The notes under the pieces are model-generated. The model made no database searches and was not told where the DNA came from. It saw only the letters and a list, made by a program, of their open reading frames with translations. Source: Chloroflexota bacterium (GTDB lineage: Bacteria; Chloroflexota; Limnocylindria; Limnocylindrales; CSP1-4). From it: a DNA stretch of 6,701 nucleotides. The position numbers and the translations under genes were made by a program. This document shows positions 1 to 5,602 of this stretch, in pieces; positions within the stretch are counted from its first letter, which is position 1; every line of letters begins with the position of its first letter. The stretch spans positions 13,187-19,887 of the forward strand of contig PMIQ01000145.1 in assembly GCA_003157175.1 (NCBI GenBank), in the 5' to 3' direction.

Positions 1-1628
1 GGCGGCATGTTGTAGTGGTGGAGATACCGCTTCTCGGTCTCGGGGCTGATTGTGTCGATGCGCTGGACGTCCGAGGCCGGACCCAGCGTGGCCACCGTGA
101 GAGCCTGAGTCTGGCCGCGCGTGAAGAGACCGGAGCCGTGAGCCCGCGGCAGCACGCCGACCTCGACCGAGATCGGGCGGATCTCGTCGACGCTGCGGCC
201 GTCCATGCGGATGCCTTCGTCGAAGACCATCTTGCGGACCGTCTTCTTCTGGACGAGACCGAAGAGGCTCTTGCTGACGCGACCCTGGCGTCGGGCGGCG
301 TCGAGCAGCGCTGCCGGGTCCTCGCCTTCCTGGCGGGTGGCCCGGATGGAAACGGAGATGGCGTCTTCGAGGTTCTGGATCCGCGGCGGAAGGTCCTTCG
401 CGAACTGGGCGAGGACGGCGGCCGTCGTCTCGGCGTCAGCAAGGCCGCGATGAGCGGTTTCGACCGTGATGCCGAAGAACCTGGCAACGTCGCCAAGCTT
501 GTACGACTCGAGGTCCGGGTAGCCATCGCGAGCGATGGCCAGGGTGTCGAAGTAGCTCGCGTTGGCGAACTTGCCCGGCTCGCCGAGCGCCTGCTCGATG
601 AAGCCCAGGTCGAAGCCCACGCTGTGTCCGACCAGACTGGCCGTACCGGCGAACTCCATGAAGCGCTCGGCCGCATCGTGCGGGTTCGGCGCACCGGCCA
701 CCTCGGCGTCCGTGATGCCGTGCATCTGCGCGCCGAAGATCGGCCGGCCCGGGTTCACGAAAGTGGAGAAGCGATCGACGATCTCGCCATCGCGCACGCG
801 CACGGCGCCGATCTCGATCAGGTCCGCCATCTTGGGGTCGCGGCCGGTAGTCTCGACGTCGACGACGACGAACTCGGCACCGCGCTCGGCGGCTTTCTTG
901 ACGAACTCGAGGACGGAGCTCGTCCCGGGCTCGAGGTAGCCGATCGACTTGGGCTTGCCGACGGCGGCGCGCATCTCATCCTGGATGTCGATGAGGGGCT
1001 GCAGGGCGCGGTGGCCGAAGAGGATCGCGTCCGCCATGACATCTTCGGGGACGATCGAGGCGCCTGCCTCGACCATCATGATGGCGTCGCGGGTGCCCGA
1101 GACGATGAGATCGATGTCGGAGCGCTCGAGGTCGCTGATCGTGGGGTTGACCACGAATTCGCCATCGATGCGACCGATGCGCACGGCCCCGATGGGGCCG
1201 AGGAACGGGATCGCGCTGATCGTCAGCGCGCACGACGCGGCGAAGGTGCCGAGGACGTCGGTCTGGTTCTCCTGGTCCGTGGAAAGGACCGTGATCACGA
1301 TCTGGATATCGTCCTTGTAGCCCTCGGGGAAGAGCGGCCGGATCGGGCGGTCGGTCAGCCGGCAGGCCAGGATGGCCTGCTCCGACGGGCGCGACTCGCG
1401 CTTGATGAAGCCGCCGGGGATCTTGCCGGCCGCGTACATACGCTCTTCGAATTCGACCGTCAGCGGGAAGAAGTCGAGGCCGGGTCGCGGATCGGACCTG
1501 TTGGCGGTGCCGAGGACCATCGTGTCGCCGAAGCGAACCGTTACGGCACCGCCGGCGAGCATGGCCAGCTTGCCGGTCTCGATGGTGAGGGTGCGTCCGG
1601 CGAACTGCGTCTCGAATGTTTGAGACAC
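1..1628 (-). CDS. pnp: Polynucleotide phosphorylase with an embedded DEDDh exonuclease domain (5' part; 3' end beyond window)
   Basis: Trimeric PNPase degrades RNA 3'-to-5' by phosphorolysis and can add 3' tails. The frame starts at GTG 1628 (MSQTFETQFAGRTL) and stays open for 542 codons to the window edge. AGGAGG lies 10 nt upstream of the GTG. Residues 1-225 are the first RNase PH-like core: F74-I75-K76-R77 sits at the position of the RNA-binding FFRR loop of E. coli PNPase, followed by RLTDRPIRPLFPEGY at 90-104. Residues 237-250 look like the first helix of the linker domain. Residues 251-412 are a DnaQ-like exonuclease (separate entry). Residues 413-466 look like the rest of the helical linker. 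The second core begins near 467 with DEGIRMDGR (470-478) and HGSGLFTRGQTQ (from 497), roughly 170 residues later than usual, which matches the size of the insert. The catalytic end of core two and the KH and S1 domains lie outside the window. Codon use is uniform and no stop or frameshift was found. It follows rpsO, as in many bacteria. Confidence 0.96.
   Translation of the reverse strand, partial: MSQTFETQFAGRTLTIETGKLAMLAGGAVTVRFGDTMVLGTANRSDPRPGLDFFPLTVEFEERMYAAGKIPGGFIKRESRPSEQAILACRLTDRPIRPLFPEGYKDDIQIVITVLSTDQENQTDVLGTFAASCALTISAIPFLGPIGAVRIGRIDGEFVVNPTISDLERSDIDLIVSGTRDAIMMVEAGASIVPEDVMADAILFGHRALQPLIDIQDEMRAAVGKPKSIGYLEPGTSSVLEFVKKAAERGAEFVVVDVETTGRDPKMADLIEIGAVRVRDGEIVDRFSTFVNPGRPIFGAQMHGITDAEVAGAPNPHDAAERFMEFAGTASLVGHSVGFDLGFIEQALGEPGKFANASYFDTLAIARDGYPDLESYKLGDVARFFGITVETAHRGLADAETTAAVLAQFAKDLPPRIQNLEDAISVSIRATRQEGEDPAALLDAARRQGRVSKSLFGLVQKKTVRKMVFDEGIRMDGRSVDEIRPISVEVGVLPRAHGSGLFTRGQTQALTVATLGPASDVQRIDTISPETEKRYLHHYNMP
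393..878 (-). other. DEDDh (DnaQ/RNase T-like) exonuclease domain nested inside PNPase
   Basis: This stretch encodes residues 251-412 of the pnp product. Exo I is VVVDVETTG, giving D257 and E259. It is followed by the usual LIEIGAVRV strand, FVNPGRPI and HGITDAEVAG. Exo II is GHSVGFDLGFI, giving D340. SYKLGDVARFFGI precedes Exo III, AHRGLADAETT, giving H393 and D398. All five metal-binding and catalytic residues of the DEDDh class are present in order and at normal spacing, so the domain is predicted to be an active metal-dependent 3'-5' exonuclease. By eye it resembles the proofreading type (DnaQ epsilon, PolC, DinG) more than oligoribonuclease. Whether it acts on RNA or DNA cannot be told from the sequence. 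No start codon with a ribosome-binding site precedes it and the frame runs through both ends, so it is a domain and not a separate gene. Confidence 0.93.
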
Positions 1629-1638
1629 GGGTTGTTTT

Positions 1639-1655
1639 CCTCCTGAGCTAGGAGG
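1639..1655 (-). promoter_or_regulatory. Hairpin enclosing the pnp Shine-Dalgarno sequence
   Basis: On the transcript, CCTCCT (1655-1650), loop AGCTC (1649-1645) and AGGAGG (1644-1639) form a perfect 6 bp stem, extended to 7 bp by the flanking T-A pair (1656/1638). The 3' arm is the pnp Shine-Dalgarno sequence, 10 nt before the GTG start. When folded, the whole ribosome-binding motif is paired. The 5' arm has the same sequence as the 16S anti-Shine-Dalgarno. E. coli pnp is known to be autoregulated through leader RNA structure, so a translational control role here is plausible. It remains an inference, and a DNA operator of the same symmetry is an alternative reading. Confidence 0.55.
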
Positions 1656-1711
1656 ACGGATGGTGTTCCGAAACTCGCCTGGACCGGCCGAGCGCGAATG
1701 TTGCACCTGCG

Positions 1712-1734
1712 CGAGGTCTCTGCCCCGCGCCTCG
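1712..1734 (-). promoter_or_regulatory. Weak inverted repeat downstream of rpsO
   Basis: In the 115 nt gap between rpsO and pnp, CGAGG (1734-1730) and CCTCG (1716-1712) can pair as a 5 bp stem around a 13 nt loop. No T-run follows it, so it is not a typical intrinsic terminator, and rpsO and pnp may be co-transcribed through it. Its position matches the processing and attenuation region between these genes in E. coli, but the stem is short enough to be chance. No convincing promoter was seen in this gap. Confidence 0.2.
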
Positions 1735-1743
1735 GCTGCAGCG

Positions 1744-2013
1744 CTAGCGGCGGAGTCCGAGCCGTGCGATGACGGCGCGATAGCGGGCGTTGTCCTTCTT
1801 GATCAGGTAGGCAAGAAGGCGCCTTCGCTGTCCGACGAGCTTGAGGAGGCCGCGGCGGGATTGGTTGTCCTTCGGAAAGCCTCGCAGGTGCTCCGTGAGC
1901 TCCTTGATCCTTTCGGTCAGGAGCGCGATCTGCACCTCTGCGGAGCCGGTGTCGCCCTCATGGACGGCGTAATCCGAGATCACCTGTTCCTTCGCTTCCC
2001 GCGCGAGCGGCAC
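1744..2013 (-). CDS. rpsO: 30S ribosomal protein S15
   Basis: S15 binds the central domain of 16S rRNA early in 30S assembly and later contributes to an intersubunit bridge. The 89-residue product has the normal family length and is recognisable throughout: [15 protein letters not shown] near 22-36, the [10 protein letters not shown] segment near 48-57, [12 protein letters not shown] and the closing [16 protein letters not shown]. The start is GTG (2013), encoding [11 protein letters not shown]. It is chosen because GGAGG (2023-2019) lies 5 nt upstream and because it gives the standard N-terminus. The gene ends in TAG. It is followed after 115 nt by pnp and preceded by a 116 nt gap that could hold an S15 autoregulatory leader, as is known in several bacteria. 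Nothing in the protein is unusual. Confidence 0.98.
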   Translation of the reverse strand: MPLAREAKEQVISDYAVHEGDTGSAEVQIALLTERIKELTEHLRGFPKDNQSRRGLLKLVGQRRRLLAYLIKKDNARYRAVIARLGLRR

Positions 2014-2024
2014 ACGATCCTCCG

Positions 2025-2038
2025 ACTAGCTCTCTAGT
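2025..2038 (-). promoter_or_regulatory. Small perfect hairpin in the rpsO leader
   Basis: On the transcript, ACTAG-AGAG-CTAGT is a perfect 5 bp stem with a four-base loop, ending 1 nt before the GGAGG ribosome-binding site of rpsO. S15 commonly represses its own translation by binding structured leader RNA, and this element is placed where such a site could lie. The AGAGAG inside it, and a second AGAGAGAGA at 2061-2053, could each pair instead with CTCTCT at 2108-2103, so alternative folds are possible. The regulatory role is an inference. Confidence 0.3.
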
Positions 2039-2108
2039 ACGTGGGTGTTTCTTCTCTCTCTAAATGCCTGGCGGATGGTAGCAGGGTTCGACGGCCGGCG
2101 CCAGAGAG

Positions 2109-2122
2109 GCGCGGAGCCGCGC
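2109..2122 (-). promoter_or_regulatory. GC-rich hairpin just after the truB-ribF stop codon
   Basis: GCGCG, a four-base loop GCTC and CGCGC form a perfect stem starting 7 nt after the TGA at 2130. The following bases are CCTCTCTGG, not a T-run, so it is not a canonical Rho-independent terminator. It could be a 3'-end stabiliser, an attenuator, or a chance palindrome in GC-rich DNA. The rest of the 116 nt gap before rpsO holds an A/G-rich stretch (about 2050-2066) and no convincing -35/-10 pair. Confidence 0.3.
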
Positions 2123-2129
2123 ACCGGCG

Positions 2130-2918
2130 TCAGGTCGCGAAAACCACTCTCAGGCGCTCCGGCAACTCTTCCCAGGTGCCATCCTCGAGCGTCAGGCCGT
2201 CCCCGTCGACCAGACCGGTCGCGGCCCTGTCGGCCCGAAGAGCCGGCGCGTCGGCCTGCCAGGGGGCTCCCACCAGCACCGAATACAGGCCCGGCGGCGG
2301 CAGCACGACCGGCAGGTCGAAACGGATTCGCACTCCGTCCCGCGAGCCCCTGGGCTCCTCCACTCCCCCGGTTACGGACAACGGCCGGCCGAGCATCCGC
2401 TGGGCGGCCGCCAGATCGCCGGCCGCGACCCGTCTTCGGATCTCAGAGCTGCGGACCTCCTCGCCATCCAGGAGCAGCGAGTGCACGACGGTGACCTCGA
2501 AGCCGGCTTCCTTGCCCAGCGCCGCTAGGGCCTCGGGCGTGCCCTGGCGCTCATAACCGAAGGCGGCATTGGGCGTCATGACGAAGCCGGCCAGATCCAC
2601 CCGACCGCGGATTCGAGCCACGAATTCCTCGTATGTGGTGATGCGAAGCGAATGGTCGAAATGCTGGACCACCGTGACCTCCGCGCCCGCGGCAGCCAGA
2701 CGCACCAGCCTCTCGTCCGGGTCGCACAGGAGCGCCGGGGCAAGGCCGAGGACGACTTCTTCGGGGTGCGCGTCGAAGGTGATGACCGCCGGCCGGGCAT
2801 TTGCGCGGGCAGCCGCGTGTCGAAGCTCCCGCAGGAGATAGAGGTGACCCCGATGCAGGCCGTCGAAGACGCCGACCGCGACGTACAGCCGCCCCATCTC
2901 CGGGCGAAGCTCGTCCAC
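2130..2918 (-). other. ribF: RibF part of the fusion: FMN adenylyltransferase domain with degenerate kinase remnant
   Basis: This marks the RibF-like half (residues about 350-611) of the fused protein. The nucleotidyltransferase motifs are intact: GVFDGLHRGH, TFDAHP, CDPDERLVRLAAAG, N466, RSSEIR, and GDLAAAQRMLGRP before the domain boundary. Beyond residue 535, PPPGLYSVLVG recalls the LPxxGVYA strand of riboflavin kinase, but GFPTAN, the NxGxRPTF segment and the catalytic Glu region are absent, and the tail is shorter than a full kinase domain. In-frame GTG 2918 (V350) and ATG 2897 (M357) could in principle be internal starts, but neither has a good ribosome-binding site at normal spacing, and no stop separates them from truB. 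Confidence 0.8.
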
Positions 2919-3965
2919 CCCAGGAACGACCTCGTGGGGTAATCCGGCTCGGGCATACTGGAGCCGCGGCTCCCCCGGCAGGCTCCGGGACTGGGACGCG
3001 GCCACATCCTTCTGGACGGCACTCGGGGCCGGCACGACGAACATCTTCTCGGGCACTATCCGCCCCGCCCGCCACGAGCCGATGCCGACGAGCGCCTGAT
3101 TCGCGTCGACGAGCCGCACTCTGGCCCCCTGTTCGGCGTGGGGCCTCTGCGCCGGCTTGATCTGCTGTCCGCGGGCCGTTGCCGCGACCTCGTCCTCCGA
3201 AAGGGCCGCGGCCGGGATCGACTCGAGGCCGACGTCGATCGGCAGCAGCAGCCCGGCAAGCGCCGCTGGGCCTGCGGCAGCGGCGGCGCGGACCGCGTCG
3301 AGGTCGTGCGCCGCGTCCAGACGGAACGGCCCACTGCGAGTTCGAGTCAGGACCCCCAGATAGGCCCCGCAGCCAAACCGCTCGCCGAGGTCGCGCGCCA
3401 GCGATCGAATGTAGGTGCCAGCACCGCACTCAACGTCGAGGATGGCGGTGGGGCGATCCGGGTCCGAGCCGTCCCACTCCATCAGCTCGAGACGGTTGAT
3501 CTTGACCAAACGGGGAGCGAGCTCCAGCGGCTGACCCTGCCTCGCCATCTGGTAGGCCCGACGCCCCCCGACTTTAAGCGCGCTGAAGGCGGGCGGGCGC
3601 TGCTCGATCGACCCGCGGAACGACGCGAGGGCCTCCAGCACGGCCTCGCGCGTCGGCGCCGGTCCATCGCCCGGAACGAGCTCGCCGTCCCGATCGTCGG
3701 TAGGCGAGCTTGCCCCGAAGCAGACCGTGGCGCGGTACGCCTTGTCGTCGCCCATGTGGTACTCGACGATGCGGGTCCCGAGTCCCAGGAACACCGGCAG
3801 CACGCCGGACGCGAACGGATCGAGCGTTCCCCCGTGCCCCACGCGGCGGGTGCCGCTCAGTCGACGGATGAGGCCGACCATGTCGTGGGAGGTCGGTCCG
3901 GCGGGCTTCGCCAGGACGAGGATCCCGTCCATGCCGCCTTCCCTGGCGCGGCCGGAATAGCTCAT
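2130..3965 (-). CDS. truB-ribF: TruB-RibF fusion: tRNA pseudouridine-55 synthase joined to FAD synthetase-like domain
   Basis: One uninterrupted frame of 611 residues. Residues 12-311 are TruB, which makes pseudouridine 55 in the tRNA T-loop: the GILVLAKPAGPTSHD start, VGHGGTLDPFASGVLP with catalytic D49, KAY with Y77, RPPAFSALKVGGRRAY (123-138), and GAGTYIRSLARDLG (181-194). The typical TruB ending VPEKMFVV is at 304-311. About 40 linker residues follow, then RibF: GVFDGLHRGH (365-374), TFDAHP (396-401), N466 in PNAAFG and RSSEIR (505-510), which are FMN adenylyltransferase motifs for making FAD. The last 80 residues replace the riboflavin kinase domain but lack its GFPTAN and later motifs. 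The start ATG 3965 overlaps the upstream stop (ATGA). ATG 3932 (MDGILVLAK), with AGGGAAGG upstream, is the family's usual N-terminus and an equally fair start. The two genes are usually separate neighbours, so the fusion is notable. Confidence 0.93.
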   Translation of the reverse strand: MSYSGRAREGGMDGILVLAKPAGPTSHDMVGLIRRLSGTRRVGHGGTLDPFASGVLPVFLGLGTRIVEYHMGDDKAYRATVCFGASSPTDDRDGELVPGDGPAPTREAVLEALASFRGSIEQRPPAFSALKVGGRRAYQMARQGQPLELAPRLVKINRLELMEWDGSDPDRPTAILDVECGAGTYIRSLARDLGERFGCGAYLGVLTRTRSGPFRLDAAHDLDAVRAAAAAGPAALAGLLLPIDVGLESIPAAALSEDEVAATARGQQIKPAQRPHAEQGARVRLVDANQALVGIGSWRAGRIVPEKMFVVPAPSAVQKDVAASQSRSLPGEPRLQYARAGLPHEVVPGVDELRPEMGRLYVAVGVFDGLHRGHLYLLRELRHAAARANARPAVITFDAHPEEVVLGLAPALLCDPDERLVRLAAAGAEVTVVQHFDHSLRITTYEEFVARIRGRVDLAGFVMTPNAAFGYERQGTPEALAALGKEAGFEVTVVHSLLLDGEEVRSSEIRRRVAAGDLAAAQRMLGRPLSVTGGVEEPRGSRDGVRIRFDLPVVLPPPGLYSVLVGAPWQADAPALRADRAATGLVDGDGLTLEDGTWEELPERLRVVFAT

Positions 3966-5002
3966 TCCGTCTTCGTCCCGCTCGCCTGAATCAGCTCGAC
4001 CGCTCGGGCCAGAACCGTGCGCCGCGCCTCGACCGGCGAGAGATACACGGTGGCCCCGGCGGCCCGAGCGTGGCCGCCCCCGCCGAAAGTGCCGGTCAGC
4101 ACCGTCGCGTCCACGGCGTCGCGAGTTCGGACGCTGATGCGCGTCGCCCCGTCCGCCTCTTTGAAGAGAATCGCGACGTCGGCGCCGCGAGCCTGGGCAA
4201 GCATGTCGACGAGACCCTCGGACTCGTCCGGGCCGGATCCGGCAGCGGCCAGATCCGCCAGCTCGAGGGTCGACCAGACCAGCCGGCCGCCGCAGTCTGA
4301 TTCGAGACGCGACAGCACGCGACCGAACAGCACCAGCTGGCTGTTCGGCTTGGTGCGATAGATCCGGCGGGCAATCTCGCTGAGTGGGGCGCCCGCCTCG
4401 CGCAGGGCAGCGGCCACGACCAGCGTGCGCGGCGTCGTGTTGGGGTGCTGGAAATTGCCCGTGTCCATCACCACGCCCGCCGCCAGCGCCGTGGCGAGCA
4501 TCCCGTCCGCGGCAGTCAGGGGAACGCCCATCCGCCACGCCAGCAGGGTGACCATCTCGCACGTCGCCGAGCTGCGGGGATCGATCCAATCGAAGGCGCC
4601 GAAATGCCGGTTGGAGACGTGGTGGTCGATATCGAGTATCGGCACGCGCTCGAAGACGGCGCGGTGGGTTTCCAGGACGGGGCCGACCCGCTCCAGCTCG
4701 CCGCAGTCGCACACGACGAGAAGGTCGTAGTCGACGTCTGCCGCGGGCTTCTGACGGAAGCGGTCCATGCCCGGCAGGAACCTGTACATCGGCGGCATCG
4801 GATCCGCGCATACGGGCGTGGCCACTCCCCCACTCGCCTCGACCAGCAGGGCGACGGCGAGCGCGGAACCGAGCGCGTCCGCCTCAGGGTTCTCGTGGCA
4901 GGTCGTGAGGACGCGCCGCCCGGCACGGAGCCGGTCCACCACTTCCTTGGGCACCGCGGCCGCATATTCGGACAGGTCGACCCGAGGCTCGGCCGAGCTC
5001 AT
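3962..5002 (-). CDS. DHH/DHHA1 phosphoesterase, NrnA-like (oligoribonuclease / pAp phosphatase family)
   Basis: The 346-residue product is a cytosolic DHH-family phosphoesterase. NrnA-type members degrade nanoRNAs of a few nucleotides and dephosphorylate pAp, and some relatives hydrolyse cyclic dinucleotides. Metal-binding motifs are visible in order: CHENPEADALGS (H36, E40, D42), VVCDCGE (D99), DIDHHVSN (D126-H127-H128) and VVMDTGNF (D180). The C-terminal DHHA1 substrate-binding motif GGGGHARAAG starts at 307. The first motif normally reads H-x-x-P-D-x-D, and here the first Asp is Glu. Length fits NrnA. The start ATG 5002 overlaps the rbfA stop (ATGA) and has GAGG 6 nt upstream within rbfA. 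The stop overlaps the next start in the same way, so translation is probably coupled. This position between rbfA and truB is common for the family. The exact substrate is not determined by sequence, so no gene symbol is given. Confidence 0.93.
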   Translation of the reverse strand: MSSAEPRVDLSEYAAAVPKEVVDRLRAGRRVLTTCHENPEADALGSALAVALLVEASGGVATPVCADPMPPMYRFLPGMDRFRQKPAADVDYDLLVVCDCGELERVGPVLETHRAVFERVPILDIDHHVSNRHFGAFDWIDPRSSATCEMVTLLAWRMGVPLTAADGMLATALAAGVVMDTGNFQHPNTTPRTLVVAAALREAGAPLSEIARRIYRTKPNSQLVLFGRVLSRLESDCGGRLVWSTLELADLAAAGSGPDESEGLVDMLAQARGADVAILFKEADGATRISVRTRDAVDATVLTGTFGGGGHARAAGATVYLSPVEARRTVLARAVELIQASGTKTE

Positions 5003-5559
5003 CGGCTGCCTCGCCGGCCATATCCGCGATGCGGCTTCGGGCCGCCCTTAGAGCGGGGCGTCGACCCGGCCTTCGCGCTTCGCTCGGTTGCCCGTCTGCG
5101 CCCCGGCTTCGGAGGAGGGAGCACGGCAGAATCGAGCGCGGGTACGTCCCCCTCGCGCGGCAGACGTGGAACCGGCGTCGGAAGCGATTCCAGCGGGGCC
5201 GCGGCGTCCTCCGGATTGCGTCCGGCTTCCAGCTCGTTGATCAGATGCAGGACCCGCGTCCCGCGCTCGATCGACTCGTCCAGCCGAACCTCCAGCTCGG
5301 GGATGCGGCGCAGCCGGATCTTGGAATTGAGCCCGTGACGGACGTAGGGCATGGCCCGACGCAGCGCCGCCAGAGTCTCTTTGCGCTGCTCGTCCGTCCC
5401 GATGACGCTGACCCAGACGCGGGCATGGGCGAGATCCGAGCTCGTCTCGACGTCGGTCACGGTGACGAAGCCGATACGGGGATCAGCGAGTTCGCTCTCG
5501 AGCGCCTTGCCAATCTCCTGGCGGAGAAGCTCGTCGATGCGTTCGGTTCGTTGGCTCAT
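4999..5559 (-). CDS. rbfA: Ribosome-binding factor A with a basic C-terminal extension
   Basis: RbfA binds the immature 30S subunit and assists 16S rRNA maturation, including at low temperature. Residues 1-110 are the KH-like family core: RTERIDELLRQEIGKALESE, then DPRIGFVTVTDVETSSDLAHARV, and IRLRRIPELEVRLDESIERGTRV leading to LHLINEL. The family normally ends near 120 residues; this one has 186. Residues 115-152 are rich in Pro, Ala and Leu. Residues 151-186 carry 13 Arg or Lys against one acidic residue and probably form a disordered RNA-binding tail. ATG 5559 gives the standard N-terminus; GGAG-like bases upstream are distant, so initiation may rely on the 43 nt gap after infB. The stop overlaps the start of the next gene by ATGA. 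Confidence 0.96.
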   Translation of the reverse strand: MSQRTERIDELLRQEIGKALESELADPRIGFVTVTDVETSSDLAHARVWVSVIGTDEQRKETLAALRRAMPYVRHGLNSKIRLRRIPELEVRLDESIERGTRVLHLINELEAGRNPEDAAAPLESLPTPVPRLPREGDVPALDSAVLPPPKPGRRRATERSAKAGSTPRSKGGPKPHRGYGRRGSR

Positions 5560-5602
5560 CGGGCTCGGCTACTCCGACTCCGGCAGGCGTCGCGGCGACG
5601 GG

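Noticed and set aside
393..878. A separate dnaQ-like gene inserted into a broken pnp
   Set aside because: There is no stop before it, no start or ribosome-binding site of its own, and the PNPase frame resumes immediately after it. It reads as one fused protein.
15..1646. Plus-strand open frame of 543 codons
   Set aside because: It is exactly antisense to pnp, and its product is a low-complexity run of Asp, Glu, Arg, Ala and Gly typical of the reverse complement of a GC-rich gene. The minus strand has unmistakable PNPase and exonuclease motifs.
2095..2122. Rho-independent terminator after truB-ribF
   Set aside because: The GCGCG/CGCGC stem is followed by CCTCTCTGG rather than a T-run, so it was recorded only as a hairpin.
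2014..2129. Possible promoter (TACCAT as a -10) before rpsO
   Set aside because: No acceptable -35 hexamer lies 16-19 nt upstream, and a TACTAG candidate nearer the gene would leave almost no leader. A promoter may exist but cannot be supported from sequence.
3966..4811. Upstream in-frame extension of the truB-ribF frame giving an 893-residue ORF
   Set aside because: The extra N-terminal part overlaps the DHH gene in another frame and encodes Arg/Gly/Pro-rich sequence with no family features. TruB starts at 3965 or 3932.
3962..5002. RecJ exonuclease
   Set aside because: The 346-residue length, the GGGGHARAAG DHHA1 motif and the position between rbfA and truB fit NrnA-type proteins. RecJ is longer with further domains.
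4445..5338. Plus-strand open frame of 297 codons, and similar ones at 3138-3989 and 5029-5637
   Set aside because: They are antisense shadows of the DHH, truB and rbfA genes, with no recognisable motifs or ribosome-binding sites.
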